Assembly: GCA_965214635.1 (NCBI GenBank)
Contig: OZ243964.1
Location: 1,736,001-1,800,000 of the forward strand
Source: Bin90 sp965214635
GTDB lineage: Bacteria > Chloroflexota > Dehalococcoidia > Lucifugimonadales > JADFKI01
Direction: 5' to 3'
Length of the DNA stretch: 64,000 nucleotides
The notes beneath the pieces were generated by a model. That model was not told the DNA's origin. It did not search any database and worked only from the letters and a program-made list of their open reading frames with translations. Position numbers and translations under genes: made by a program. This document shows, piece after piece, positions 36,108 to 45,419 of this stretch (the stretch's first letter is position 1; each line of letters starts with the position of its first letter).

Positions 36108-36704
36108 TCATCCCGTAGCCGTAGCCACACTTGCGGCAACGGCAACCAGCACATTCACTATCAGCGTCAGCAGATATACGCCCACCAACCATCCCAGTAT
36201 GGTGCAGATGAGCGCCTTCACCCACGCTATGTCTTCGAACTGCTGCGTCTCTTGGATGGCGACCCAGCCGGCGGGGAAGAGCCATATCATCGACAGCGAC
36301 ATCACGGTTTGCAGGGCGACAGGGAAGAATGGCAATTCCAGCATCGCGGGCCAAAAGACGGGCATAAACCCGACTAGCACAAGTACGCCCGGGGCATATG
36401 TCAACCCCAGACTGCGGAGCAATTGGCGATAGCCCGCCTTCCCACCGAGCAGCTTGCTGCCCACGATGTACACCACGCCCGCCCAGACGAACCAGCTGCC
36501 CACGCGCCCGTACACCCACAACGGAACGCTGATCCAGTTCGGCTTGTGGTATTCCACATCAAGGTTGACCTGCCAGCCTAAGCCCAGCGCAACCCCGGAG
36601 AGCAGCACGATACCCAGCGCGATGAATGTCTCACTCGGCTCATCTTTCAGCTCGTGATAGACCGACCTTTGCAGCAGCGCCGCCCGCACCGCTTTGTTCA
36701 GCAA
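36108..36704 (-). CDS. integral membrane protein, Yip1-domain-like
   Basis: A 198-residue protein with five to six hydrophobic segments, a short cytosolic N-terminus containing VYHELKDEPSE, and GKAGYRQLLRSLGLTYAPGVLVLVGFMP in the middle. That mid-protein gYrqllr..GlayaP.vl pattern is usual for bacterial Yip1/DUF1282-type proteins. The function is unknown. It ends 6 bp from the TatD stop (convergent) and is divergent from the LysR gene. Confidence 0.75.
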   Translation of the reverse strand: MLNKAVRAALLQRSVYHELKDEPSETFIALGIVLLSGVALGLGWQVNLDVEYHKPNWISVPLWVYGRVGSWFVWAGVVYIVGSKLLGGKAGYRQLLRSLGLTYAPGVLVLVGFMPVFWPAMLELPFFPVALQTVMSLSMIWLFPAGWVAIQETQQFEDIAWVKALICTILGWLVGVYLLTLIVNVLVAVAASVATATG

Positions 36705-36780
36705 TGCGCCACCTCTCTAACTTCTAGATGTCTCCGAAAAACCTTGCGAAAAAGCCGATGGATATTATAACCTATTATTT

Positions 36781-37680
36781 ATGAACTCTACTAATTTTCA
36801 TCATCTATATATCTTTCATACGGTTGCGCGTGAGGGGAGCTTCTCGAAAGCTGCCAAGGCGCTGTCTATAAGCCAGCCGGCGGTGTCGTTGCAGATACGC
36901 GACTTGGAGAGGGCATTGGGTAGCTCGCTGATGCTGCGCTTGCGGCGCGGGCTACGGCTGACGGACACAGGCAAGGCGGTGTTTAGCTACACGCAGCGCA
37001 TATTCGCCCTCGCAGAGGATATGCACACCGCCATTCAAGACATCCAAGGCTTAAACACCGGCACCCTCACAATAGGCTCATCCACCACGCCCGGCGAGTA
37101 CATCTTGCCGGGGATGATTGGCAAGTTTCGCCAGCGTTACCAAGGCGTGCAAGTGTCGCTCACTATCGCAAACACGCAGTCCATCATAAACCAGATACTG
37201 GCGCACGGGCTTGACATCGGGATGGCTGGGACGCCGGTGAACCTCAAGGGCTTGGCGTCGTTCGAGTATGTGCGCGATGAGATAGTCATCATCGCTGCGC
37301 CAGATCATCCCGCCGCTCAACTTGTGCGCCCCAAGCTGCAAGAGCTGACAGAGTGCGAGTTTATCATGCGAGAGCCGGGGTCTGCCACGCGTAGCACAGC
37401 CGAGCAGCGCTTTAACGCATATGGCATAGAGCCGCTGGTGTCGATGGAACTCGGCAGCAACGAAGCCATCAAGCGCGCCGTCGCCGCCGGTGTGGGGCTA
37501 GGCGTGGTGTCCGCATTTGCGGTTACGCCCGATGTCGCCGCAGGCTTCGTTACCGTGCTCGATGTGCAAGACTGGGAATGCAGCCGCTCCCTGTCGGTGT
37601 TCTACCGCGACGACAATCACCTGTCTTCCGCACAGCGGGCGTTTCTGCAATTCCTGCAAACCAAGCAGCTGGCTGCCTGA
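36781..37680 (+). CDS. LysR-family transcriptional regulator
   Basis: A 299-residue DNA-binding regulator. The N-terminal winged helix-turn-helix is clear (FHTVAREGSFSKAAKALSISQPAVSLQIRDLERALG, residues about 11-46). The effector domain opens GTLTIGSSTTPGEYILPGMIGKFRQRYQGV, the pattern of the CysB/CbbR-like subgroup, which also includes regulators named for selenium metabolism. The target genes are unknown; the divergent Yip1-like gene is the usual first candidate. The intergenic region before the ATG is AT-rich (CTATTATTT), and no ribosome site is obvious, so the transcript may be nearly leaderless. Confidence 0.92.
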   Translation: MNSTNFHHLYIFHTVAREGSFSKAAKALSISQPAVSLQIRDLERALGSSLMLRLRRGLRLTDTGKAVFSYTQRIFALAEDMHTAIQDIQGLNTGTLTIGSSTTPGEYILPGMIGKFRQRYQGVQVSLTIANTQSIINQILAHGLDIGMAGTPVNLKGLASFEYVRDEIVIIAAPDHPAAQLVRPKLQELTECEFIMREPGSATRSTAEQRFNAYGIEPLVSMELGSNEAIKRAVAAGVGLGVVSAFAVTPDVAAGFVTVLDVQDWECSRSLSVFYRDDNHLSSAQRAFLQFLQTKQLAA

Positions 37681-37749
37681 TGTGCGCCAATCCCAACCAT
37701 CACAGCAGTGCCGTATACGCATCGCTATATGCATCGATAAGGTGAAGAA

Positions 37750-38394
37750 TTGACGCAGTTACAATCGCTAGAACAAGTCGGGCAAGTTGAACAGGCTGGG
37801 CAGAAAGCGCTGCTGCCAGCATCGTCTGACCTCGCGCTCAAGGAATGGGCGGTGGCGGTCAAGGCGCTTGCGGTGGGCGAGCAGATACTCATCCTGCGCA
37901 AGGGCGGCATCCATCGGGACGACAAACAGTTCCGCGTAGTGCATCCGGAGTTCCTGCTCTATCCGACCTATGAGCACCAGCGCACAGACCTCGTAAAGCC
38001 CACATACGCCGATTCGCTCCACGAGACGCTCAACGAAAACGATGTGGCAGGGCTGGTAACATTGAGCTGCTGGTGCGCCGTAACAGACAAGTTTGAGGTT
38101 AGCGAGCAGGATGTGCTCGACAGCGTGGCAGCGCATCACATCTGGACCACTGACTACGCCAACAAGCGGCTGCACTGGCGCCCAAAGCAGCCCATAACCG
38201 TGGTTTTGTTGCGCGCATACATGATGCAGCAGCCGCAAGCCCTGCCCGTTCTGGACGAGTACGGCGGTTGCAAGTCGTGGGTGGAACTGGGGCAGGATGT
38301 GCCGCTGGGTAACCTGACACCCGTGCTCAGCGACGCCCAATACGAAGCGCATGCCGCACCGATTCGCAGGCTGCTTGGCGAAGGTGCGCATTAG
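37750..38394 (+). CDS. DUF1802-like protein
   Basis: A 214-residue soluble protein starting at TTG 37750 with AGGTGA upstream. The block LALKEWAVAVKALAVGEQILILRKGGIHRD followed by VVHPEFLLYPTYEHQRTDLVK matches the arrangement I know from DUF1802, a family of unknown function. There is no signal peptide. It follows the LysR gene by 69 bp on the same strand. Confidence 0.75.
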   Translation: MTQLQSLEQVGQVEQAGQKALLPASSDLALKEWAVAVKALAVGEQILILRKGGIHRDDKQFRVVHPEFLLYPTYEHQRTDLVKPTYADSLHETLNENDVAGLVTLSCWCAVTDKFEVSEQDVLDSVAAHHIWTTDYANKRLHWRPKQPITVVLLRAYMMQQPQALPVLDEYGGCKSWVELGQDVPLGNLTPVLSDAQYEAHAAPIRRLLGEGAH

Positions 38395-38511
38395 GCGTCG
38401 AGTGCTGCGGCATCCCCCAAAGCCTTCGTTCCCGAACCAAGCTCCTCTGATGGGAAGGTTGGGGAGGTGGAAATGACGAACCCGCGAGGCGAAAGTTAAG
38501 GTGAGTGGCGA

Positions 38512-39513
38512 TTGAAGTACAGAAAACTCGGCAAGACCGGCCTGAGTGTGTCCGAAGTGGGCTTCGGCGTGTGGACGGTGGCGACAAACTGGTGGGGCAA
38601 GATTGAAGAGCCGCAGGGCATCGGGCTGATGCGCCATGCGTTTGATCTCGGTGTGAACTTCTTTGACACAGGCGACACCTACGGGACGGGCTACGGCGAA
38701 GAGATACTCGCAAAGGCGCTCGGCAAGCAGCGCCACGAAATCGTCATCGGCACCAAGTTCGGCTACGACTTCTATGCCAACCCCATTCGGCAGGGGCATC
38801 AGGAACGCCCGCAGCGCTGGACGCCGGGCTTCGTGCGCTATGCCTGCGAGCAGAGCCTCCGCCGCCTGAACACCGACTACATCGACCTGTACCAACTCCA
38901 CAACCCCAAGATGGACGCCATCGAAAACGATGATCTGTTCCAAACGCTGGACGACCTCGTGAATGAAGGCAAGCTGCTGCACTATGGCTTCGCCATCGGG
39001 CCGGACATCGGCTGGGAGGAGGAGGGGACGGCGGCGATGCAGCACCGCGACGCCCAGATGATGCAGATTATATACAGCATCTTGGAGCAAGAGCCGGCGC
39101 GAAGCTGGTTCGCAATGGCGTCGCAGCAGCAGACCGGGCTTGTGTCCCGCGTGCCGCACGCCTCCGGGATGTTAGACGGCACATACACCAAGCACACGGT
39201 GTTCGACGCAAGCGACCATCGCAGCCATCGCCGTCAGCAGTGGCTCAACGCATCGCTGGAGAAGATAGCGCACATCGACTTCCTCACCGATGCGTTGGAC
39301 GCCACAATAGGGCAACTAGCCATCAAGTTCGTGCTAGCGGCGCCAATGGTGGCGTCTGTGTTGCCGAACATCACCAACCTGCCGCAGCTAGATGAGTTCG
39401 CCGCCGCCCCCGATGCAGAGGACATCCCGGAAGAGTTCCTGCAACGCCTGAGCGAACTGTATGACGAGAACTTCTTCGTGGACGAACCCAAGCCGGAACC
39501 AGTGGGCGATTAG
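38512..39513 (+). CDS. aldo/keto reductase
   Basis: A 333-residue NADPH-dependent (beta/alpha)8 reductase starting at TTG 38512 with AAGGTGAG upstream. It opens MKYRKLGKTGLSVSEVGFG, has the catalytic Asp/Tyr block FFDTGDTYGTGYGEE, the catalytic Lys in VIGTKFGYD, and LYQLHNPKMDAIE in the position of the catalytic His. The region MMQIIYSILEQEPARSWF contacts the cofactor. The likely substrates are aldehydes, ketones or sugars. Co-directional with the DUF1802 gene. Confidence 0.92.
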   Translation: MKYRKLGKTGLSVSEVGFGVWTVATNWWGKIEEPQGIGLMRHAFDLGVNFFDTGDTYGTGYGEEILAKALGKQRHEIVIGTKFGYDFYANPIRQGHQERPQRWTPGFVRYACEQSLRRLNTDYIDLYQLHNPKMDAIENDDLFQTLDDLVNEGKLLHYGFAIGPDIGWEEEGTAAMQHRDAQMMQIIYSILEQEPARSWFAMASQQQTGLVSRVPHASGMLDGTYTKHTVFDASDHRSHRRQQWLNASLEKIAHIDFLTDALDATIGQLAIKFVLAAPMVASVLPNITNLPQLDEFAAAPDAEDIPEEFLQRLSELYDENFFVDEPKPEPVGD

Positions 39514-39570
39514 TGCGCTGCGCTTCATCCGACACTGCCCACCTGCTTTATGGCTAGGGTCGAGCATTGC

Positions 39571-39576
39571 TATAAT
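39571..39576 (+). promoter_or_regulatory. possible -10 box for the Uma2 gene
   Basis: A perfect TATAAT lies 54 nt before the Uma2 ATG. TTTATG at 39547-39552, 18 nt upstream of it, is a weak -35. Confidence 0.4.
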
Positions 39577-39629
39577 GACACCACGAAAGTTCCGCAGCAC
39601 ACTCATTACCAAGCCTCGGAGGTCTCCCC

Positions 39630-40517
39630 ATGACCACCGCCGACACCCGCATCACGAAATTACGCGTAGCAGCAGATGACTTCCGTCTGCCCGACCCACC
39701 ATGGCGGCCCGACAATATGACACTCTTCAAGCATCTAGCAGCCACCGGCAGTGCCCATTACCTCGCCCTATTCCTAGGTTACCCAAAAACCACATTAGTA
39801 ACCGGCGACCACTATCTGGTCGAATATCTCACCCAGAACATGGCCGGCAGCTACTACCCCGACCTGATGATAGCCTTTAATGTGGACATAGCGGCATTCC
39901 ACCGACGCAATGGCTATGTCATCTCAGAGCAGGGTAAACCGCCAGATTTCGTGCTGGAGATAGCCTCTACCCATACCGGACACATTGACACCGGGGAAAA
40001 GCGGGAAGCCTATGCGGCGTTAGGCATCCCAGAATACTGGCGATTTGATGAAACCGGTCAGTCCCACGGGACGAGGCTGGCTGGCGACCGACTGGTGAAT
40101 GGCAGGTACGAACCCATCCCCATCATCGAATTGGAGGACGGCTCGCTACAGGGATACAGCGCTGTACTGAACCTGTACCTGCGCTGGGAGAACGGTGAGC
40201 TAGGGTGGTACGATCCTGCGACGGGACAGCACATCCCCACCTTTGGCAGCGAGCAGGCAGAGCGCTTGCAAGAACAAGACGCCCGTCTCCAAGCCGAAAT
40301 GCGCGCCGACCGGGAACAGGACGCCCGCATCCAAGCGGAAGCGCGCGCCGACCGGGAACAGGCAGAGCGCTTACAGGAACAGGACGCCCGCCTTCAAGCC
40401 GAAATGCGCGCCAACCGGGAACAGGCAGAGCGCTTGCAGGAACAGGATGCCCGCCTCCAAGCGGAAGCGCGCTTACGGGAGATGGAAGCTGAACTCCGCC
40501 GCCGCCAGAACGGCTGA
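39630..40517 (+). CDS. Uma2-family PD-(D/E)XK nuclease-like protein with C-terminal coiled coil
   Basis: A 295-residue protein with GGAGG just before the ATG at 39630. The nuclease-like core shows YYPDLMIAFNVD, then PDFVLEIASTHTG with a downstream Lys (GEKREAYAALGIPEYWRFD), the Uma2 (DUF820) arrangement of the PD-(D/E)XK fold. Residues about 208-290 are a charged coiled coil built from in-phase DNA repeats (EQAERLQEQDARLQAEMRA units). The family is greatly expanded in Cyanobacteria and Chloroflexota, possibly linked to mobile DNA. Its biological role is not settled. Confidence 0.88.
   Translation: MTTADTRITKLRVAADDFRLPDPPWRPDNMTLFKHLAATGSAHYLALFLGYPKTTLVTGDHYLVEYLTQNMAGSYYPDLMIAFNVDIAAFHRRNGYVISEQGKPPDFVLEIASTHTGHIDTGEKREAYAALGIPEYWRFDETGQSHGTRLAGDRLVNGRYEPIPIIELEDGSLQGYSAVLNLYLRWENGELGWYDPATGQHIPTFGSEQAERLQEQDARLQAEMRADREQDARIQAEARADREQAERLQEQDARLQAEMRANREQAERLQEQDARLQAEARLREMEAELRRRQNG
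40251..40490 (+). repeat. 63-bp in-frame tandem repeats encoding a coiled coil
   Basis: Units begin at 40251 (63 bp), 40314 (42 bp, lacking 21 bp), 40356 (63 bp) and 40419 (partial). Each unit encodes about 21 residues, three heptads, so gain or loss of units keeps frame and heptad register. Confidence 0.85.
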
Positions 40518-40623
40518 CATTGCTAGTGTCGGTATCGGCAGTCTGAACACGAGCATTTTCAGCCTCAATACTATGAGGGTTTATGCCTCATCCCTACGCC
40601 TCAGCCGCCTGACTGAACTGGAT

Positions 40624-40657
40624 GGAAAGGGCTACCCTATTATGGGCAGCCCTTTCC
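40624..40657. terminator. stem-loop between convergent Uma2 and EVE genes
   Basis: GGAAAGGGCT (40624-40633) pairs perfectly with AGCCCTTTCC (40648-40657). The next bases (CCTTTCCC with GGGGAAGG to 40673) can form an alternative hairpin. It is likely to be a bidirectional 3'-end structure. Confidence 0.5.
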
Positions 40658-40724
40658 CTCCCTCTTGGGGAAGGTTAGGCTGGGAGCAATGCATCTAGCG
40701 GTGAACAGAATCGTCCCGATTGAG

Positions 40725-41219
40725 TTACATTCGCCTTATTGTTGAAGCGCTCCCGTTGCGCCAAGTCGCCCTGCCCCTGACTATGCGCCTCATCTCCCCT
40801 TCGATGAGGTTGAAGTCGCGCTGTGGTATGAGGTGAAGCATGTCGAAGAACGCCAGTGGCCAAAGCTCGGGCAGCCAGCGTTTGAGGTAGTCCATCCTCG
40901 GTGCTAGCAGCATTGCGTTGATGTAGTCGTCTTCGTCCAGCACGATTTTGGGACTGATTCGCACCCGGTACATATACTTGTCCCCATTCGGGCCCGAGTT
41001 CCATATAGGCGTGCGATCCTCAAAGTATTTAGAGGTTACGCTGACCACTGCCGGCCACTTGCGAAGCTGCTTCACATACAGCAGCATCTGGTCGTTGGGT
41101 TGCATCCGCTGCGCCCGCCTGCGGTACTTGCGTCCCATACCCAGTATGGTAAACCCCCTGTCCTGCGTTACCTCAAAGTCGTCAAGTGTGGTTGACACCA
41201 TCCAATAGTTTCTGCCCAT
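40725..41219 (-). CDS. EVE-domain protein
   Basis: A 164-residue protein from the ATG at 41219. It opens with NYWMVSTTLDDFEVTQDRGF, then RMQPNDQMLLYVKQLRKWPAVVSVTSKYF and a C-terminal ERW/RDF-like region (WLPELWPLAFFDMLHLIPQRDFNLIE). This is the EVE fold (YTH-related) that binds modified bases in DNA or RNA and is often linked to restriction or RNA modification. No restriction gene is adjacent. An in-frame ATG six codons upstream is an alternative start. Confidence 0.8.
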   Translation of the reverse strand: MGRNYWMVSTTLDDFEVTQDRGFTILGMGRKYRRRAQRMQPNDQMLLYVKQLRKWPAVVSVTSKYFEDRTPIWNSGPNGDKYMYRVRISPKIVLDEDDYINAMLLAPRMDYLKRWLPELWPLAFFDMLHLIPQRDFNLIEGEMRRIVRGRATWRNGSASTIRRM

Positions 41220-41400
41220 GTGCCAAACCCCCTGCATCTGATATTCGTAATATGTATGTTATCACGCCTTGCAACCCCTATTTACCAGCATCTGCATTTG
41301 GCGGTGTAACGGCGGCGGCAGGTGCTTAATGCGTGCTTTCACAGGCAACGGCGGGCTTGGCGGATTTGAGATAGCGCGCGACAGGCAGCCCAAACCTGCA

Positions 41401-42570
41401 TCATTGCAGCGCGCGCATTACCCGATACATATGCGCCGCTAGCCGCAAGCCCTCACGGGCGAACATCGTCCCAGAGACGGGGCGTGTGGGGTCAACATGG
41501 TCGAAGAATGTGAACTCTGTGTAATGGACTGCGGAGTCATCGCGCGCGCGCACCGCATCCACCAGTCGGCGTGACTCTTCTGACGGCACAAGCCTGTCGT
41601 TCCTGTCGTGCATCACGAGCAGGTGCGCGCGCAGATTGTCGATGCCACTGCTCGGGGATATGCGGCGCAGCCTGTCTTGTGCGTGCGGCGGCAGGCTGTC
41701 CAGCAGGCGGCGCACATCGTCAAGATCGGATGCGCCGAGTAATGCGGCTACGCTCTGTGCATCATCTGACAACCCCGACGGCAGCGCGGTCCCCGCCGCA
41801 AGCGCACCCGACAAGCGCACCCGCTCATCGGCATCTGGTATCGCATCGAGCAGATGCACTCGCACCACCGCCGTGGTCAGCGCATCCGGGCGCCACGCCG
41901 TCGTCTCTTCATCTGCATAGAAGCGCCGCTCTGCTAACACCGCAGCCGCTAAATCCTTGGCGTCGTAGTATGGCCCGAATGCGTTGACCACGCTCACATC
42001 GTCGCGAATGCGCTCGTCTTGTGCTGCCACGATAAGCAGCGATGCGCCCACGCAGAACCCCGCCATGCCCACGCGCTCTGCGTCCACGCCATCTACTGAT
42101 TGCAGGTATTGAAACGCCGCCACAAGCGCATCCACCTCTTGCGAAGACACTTGATGCTCTATCAAACGCTCTGACCACGCCACCATCACCACTATGCCCA
42201 GCCTCGCAAGGGCGCTGGCAAGGTTCACCACGCGTTCGTCGTCGCGCCCGGCGGGATTGACGCCTAGGAAGAGTAGCACCGCCCCATGTTCGTCGCCCCG
42301 ACCGGGAGTGTACAGGTCCGCAAAGCCCATATCCCCGTTTGCCGCCAGCGGGAATGTTATTGCGCGGCGATCCGGCTCCGCCGTAACCCACTCTAATGGC
42401 TTGACCTGTATGGACGGCAGCACCTGCGTAACGAACAACGAGGCATCCACCGCAGCCCTGCACTGCGGCGTGAGCGTCAGCAAGAGCAGCGCAAGCAGCA
42501 CCCCCAACACTATCCAACCTGACTTGGACGCCTTCGTGAGGTTTCGTCTTTTCCCGACCATATCTGACAT
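41401..42570 (-). CDS. membrane-anchored alpha/beta hydrolase, dienelactone hydrolase-like
   Basis: About 389 residues from the ATG at 42570; an ATG at 42561 is also possible. One N-terminal hydrophobic segment (WIVLGVLLALLLLTLTP) acts as anchor or uncleaved signal. The hydrolase domain has the nucleophile elbow GFCVGAS (G-x-C-x-G, Cys nucleophile as in dienelactone hydrolases), an acid in LLVMHDRNDRLVP and a terminal His in FFDHVDPTRP. There is an insert with Asp/Leu-rich helices (LLGASDLDDVRRLLDSLPP). Probably an extracytoplasmic esterase; the substrate is unknown. Confidence 0.75.
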   Translation of the reverse strand: MSDMVGKRRNLTKASKSGWIVLGVLLALLLLTLTPQCRAAVDASLFVTQVLPSIQVKPLEWVTAEPDRRAITFPLAANGDMGFADLYTPGRGDEHGAVLLFLGVNPAGRDDERVVNLASALARLGIVVMVAWSERLIEHQVSSQEVDALVAAFQYLQSVDGVDAERVGMAGFCVGASLLIVAAQDERIRDDVSVVNAFGPYYDAKDLAAAVLAERRFYADEETTAWRPDALTTAVVRVHLLDAIPDADERVRLSGALAAGTALPSGLSDDAQSVAALLGASDLDDVRRLLDSLPPHAQDRLRRISPSSGIDNLRAHLLVMHDRNDRLVPSEESRRLVDAVRARDDSAVHYTEFTFFDHVDPTRPVSGTMFAREGLRLAAHMYRVMRALQ

Positions 42571-42778
42571 CCCTGATGCCTGTGTTCTGGCGCTTCCGCC
42601 TTCGTACGGATATGCTTGCACCGCCAGAAACGCCTACGCCAGAGACTTGCTCCCTGTCCTGCCATTTTGACACCTTTCGCCCCTGAATGATACTCTTGCG
42701 CCCGCATCGTGCAACACCTTCTTCATTCTTATATCTACTATCTACAAAAGAACGCCCGAGCGCTTACCCCCAATTGTG

Positions 42779-43573
42779 ATGAGCCATACCCACGCAGCGC
42801 CTGAAAGCGCTCCGCAAGAACCCACTGCGCGCACTGCCGTGCCGGCTAGTGTGGGCGCAGTGGTGGTTGCCGCCGGGAGCAGCCAGCGCATGCGGGGCGT
42901 CGACAAGATTTTCTATCCGCTGGACGGCAAACCGCTCATAGCCTATAGCCTGTCTGCGCTCAACGCCCATTCTCGCGTGGGCGAAATCGCACTTGTGGTC
43001 GGAGAACACAGCATAGCGCGCGCGAAGTCGCTGGTATCGGAGTATGGGTATCGCAAGGTGCGCCATGTGCGCAAGGGCGGTGTGCGCCGACAGGATTCCG
43101 TGCGGCATGGCATAGATGCGCTCGGCATCTGCGAACTGGTAGTTGTGCATGACGGCGCGCGCCCGTTCATCGATGCGGCGATGCTGAACGCCGGCATTGC
43201 CGCTGCCGCAGACTACGGCGCAGCAATCGCAGCCGTACCCATCAAAGACACCATCAAGTATGCAGACACTGAAAACACCGTTACGCAGACCGTCCCGCGT
43301 GAGGGCTTGTGGGCGGTGCAGACGCCGCAGGTGTTTCGCTATGACCTGCTTGCCCGCGCCCATCACGAAGTGCACGCGGATGTAACGGACGACGCCTCTA
43401 TGGTGGAAGCCATCGGCCACTCGGTGCGGCTGTACATGGGGTCGTACTACAACATCAAGGTTACTACGCCCGAAGACCTTACGCTGGCACAGGCTATCTT
43501 GCACATTGCCAAAAGCGCCCATCCAAGCGCAAAGTCCGACAGCACAGGAATCCCAAGAGAGCAGGAGGTATGA
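42779..43573 (+). CDS. ispD: 2-C-methyl-D-erythritol 4-phosphate cytidylyltransferase
   Basis: About 264 residues; GTG 42776 and ATG 42779 are adjacent possible starts. The enzyme makes CDP-methylerythritol in the non-mevalonate isoprenoid pathway. It has the CTP-binding VVVAAGSSQRM...DKIFYPLDGKPLI, RRQDSVRHGI, VVHDGARPF and the C-terminal DDASMVEAIG and IKVTTPEDLTLA blocks. The first 25 residues are a non-conserved extension. The stop overlaps the ispF start by 4 bp (ATGA), indicating an ispD-ispF-cysS operon. Confidence 0.95.
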   Translation: MSHTHAAPESAPQEPTARTAVPASVGAVVVAAGSSQRMRGVDKIFYPLDGKPLIAYSLSALNAHSRVGEIALVVGEHSIARAKSLVSEYGYRKVRHVRKGGVRRQDSVRHGIDALGICELVVVHDGARPFIDAAMLNAGIAAAADYGAAIAAVPIKDTIKYADTENTVTQTVPREGLWAVQTPQVFRYDLLARAHHEVHADVTDDASMVEAIGHSVRLYMGSYYNIKVTTPEDLTLAQAILHIAKSAHPSAKSDSTGIPREQEV

Positions 43574-44052
43574 CCACGCGCTCGGGGATAGGGTTTGATG
43601 TGCATCCTTTGGTGGAGGGGCGGGCACTTGTGCTTGGCGGCGTCCGCATCCCATTCGAGCGGGGGCTTGCGGGACACAGCGACGGGGACGCCCTGACCCA
43701 CGCCGTCATAGATGCGCTGCTAGGCGGCGCTGCGCTCGGGGACATCGGGACACACTTCCCGCCCGGTGACGCCGCATACGCGGGCATTGCAAGCCTCGAG
43801 TTGCTGCGCGAGACGATGAAACTGCTGGCACTCGGCAGTTGGCGTGCGGCATTTGTTGATGCTACAATAATCGCCGAGCGTCCGCTTCTGAAGCCCCACA
43901 TCGGCAGCATCAGGCGCTCGCTCGCCGCTACCCTTGCGCTTGCTGAAGGCGAAGTGAGTGTCAAGGCGACAACCACCGACGGCTTGGGGTTCGTCGGGCG
44001 CGGCGAGGGCATAGGAACGCTGGCTATTGCAACCATCGAACGGACAGCATGA
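43570..44052 (+). CDS. ispF: 2-C-methyl-D-erythritol 2,4-cyclodiphosphate synthase
   Basis: A 160-residue homotrimeric zinc enzyme of the same isoprenoid pathway as IspD. It shows GFDVHPLVEGRALVLGGVRIP (metal Asp and His), GHSDGDALTHAVIDALLG, DIGTHFPPGD and the C-terminal KATTTDGLGFVGRGEGIG. The start ATG at 43570 overlaps the ispD stop and has GGAGG inside the end of ispD. Its own stop overlaps the cysS start in the same ATGA manner. Confidence 0.97.
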   Translation: MTTRSGIGFDVHPLVEGRALVLGGVRIPFERGLAGHSDGDALTHAVIDALLGGAALGDIGTHFPPGDAAYAGIASLELLRETMKLLALGSWRAAFVDATIIAERPLLKPHIGSIRRSLAATLALAEGEVSVKATTTDGLGFVGRGEGIGTLAIATIERTA

Positions 44053-45419
44053 AACTTTACAACACACTTACTGGCCGCAAGGAGGCGTTCAGCGTCCCGG
44101 ACGGCAAGGTTGGCATGTATGTATGCGGCATCACGCCGTACGCCCCTTCGCACATCGGGCACGCTATGATGTCGGTGGTGTTCGATGTTGTGCGCCGCTT
44201 CCTCGAGTACAAGGGCTTTGCGGTAACTCACATCCAAAACTTCACCGATGTTGATGACAAGATAATTCAGACCGCAAACGACATTGGCATTCCCACGGAC
44301 GAGCTTGCCGAAACGAACATAGCGCAGTACTTAGACGAGATGGATGCGCTGAATGTGCTGCGCGCACACAAGTATCCGCGAGCCACAACAGAGATCCCCG
44401 CCATCGTGGACATGATTGCGTCCCTAGAAGATGGCGGCTATGCATACGCAGTGGATGGCGATGTGTATTTTCGTGTGCACCGCAACCCTGACTATGGCAA
44501 GCTCAGCCGTCGCAGCGCAGAAGACCTGCTCGCAGGCGCGCGCGTGGAAGTGGACGAAGCGAAGGAAGACCCGCGCGACTTCGCCCTGTGGAAGGCGCAA
44601 AAGCCCGGCGAACCGGCTTGGGACAGCCCCTGGGGAATGGGACGACCGGGCTGGCATATCGAGTGCAGCGCAATGTCTATGCGATACCTCAGCAGCAGGC
44701 TGGACATACACGGCGGTGGGCAGGACCTCATCTTCCCGCATCACGAAAACGAAATCGCCCAAAGCGAGGCGTACAGCCAAACACAGCCGTTCGCCCGATT
44801 TTGGCTACACAACGGCTTGCTCAGCATCGACGAAGACAAGATGAGCAAGTCCATCGGCAATGTAATATCGGTCGGGGATGCGCTGGACGCATATTCGCCA
44901 CCGGCGCTGCGGCTGTTCTTCCTGAGTTCGCACTACCGCAACCCGCTGGTGTACAGCGAGCAGAACATAGCGGCACAGGAGCGCGCACTGGAGCGCATTC
45001 GCAACGCCGCAAATGCGCCTGCCAATCCCGCCGCTGACGGCGAGCCGCTCGATGCCGTCGACTACGAACGCAGCTTCGTGGAGGCGATGGACGATGACAT
45101 CAACACGCCGCGCGCGCTGGCGGTGCTGTTCGACCTTGCGCGCAGCATCAACCGCTCCCGCGAGCAGGGGCAGCCCGTCTCTGCGGCGCAAGACACGCTC
45201 CGCAGGCTCGTGGATGTGCTCGGCATCGACCTATCCGAGCCGCAAGCCGACGCAAGCGGCGACATAGCGCCTTTTGTGGAGCTACTGGTGCAGATACGCT
45301 CCGACCTACGCAGCGCCAAGCAGTACGCCCTCGCCGACAAGATACGCAATGACCTCGCAGAGCTGGGCGTAACACTAGAAGACGGCAGCGGCGGCACGCA
45401 GTGGCAGTACAGGGGCTAG
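44049..45419 (+). CDS. cysS: cysteinyl-tRNA synthetase
   Basis: A 456-residue class I synthetase of normal length that charges tRNA-Cys. Catalytic motifs are PSHIGHA (HIGH) near residue 36 and KMSKSIGN (KMSKS) near 265. Zinc ligands are the Cys of YVCGITPY and the ECS/HHENE region (WHIECSAMSMRYL, FPHHENEIAQSEA). It is the third gene of the ispD-ispF-cysS unit, a common bacterial order. In selenoprotein-encoding genomes it has no direct role in Sec, which is made from Ser-tRNA. Confidence 0.97.
   Translation: MKLYNTLTGRKEAFSVPDGKVGMYVCGITPYAPSHIGHAMMSVVFDVVRRFLEYKGFAVTHIQNFTDVDDKIIQTANDIGIPTDELAETNIAQYLDEMDALNVLRAHKYPRATTEIPAIVDMIASLEDGGYAYAVDGDVYFRVHRNPDYGKLSRRSAEDLLAGARVEVDEAKEDPRDFALWKAQKPGEPAWDSPWGMGRPGWHIECSAMSMRYLSSRLDIHGGGQDLIFPHHENEIAQSEAYSQTQPFARFWLHNGLLSIDEDKMSKSIGNVISVGDALDAYSPPALRLFFLSSHYRNPLVYSEQNIAAQERALERIRNAANAPANPAADGEPLDAVDYERSFVEAMDDDINTPRALAVLFDLARSINRSREQGQPVSAAQDTLRRLVDVLGIDLSEPQADASGDIAPFVELLVQIRSDLRSAKQYALADKIRNDLAELGVTLEDGSGGTQWQYRG

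Noticed and set aside
37768..39159. A 463-codon minus-strand frame across the DUF1802 and aldo/keto reductase genes
   Set aside because: It is antisense to two well-supported genes, shows no protein motif and reflects GC-biased codon positions.
43494..44237. Minus-strand frame of 247 codons opposite ispF
   Set aside because: It is antisense to a conserved gene with no recognisable domain.
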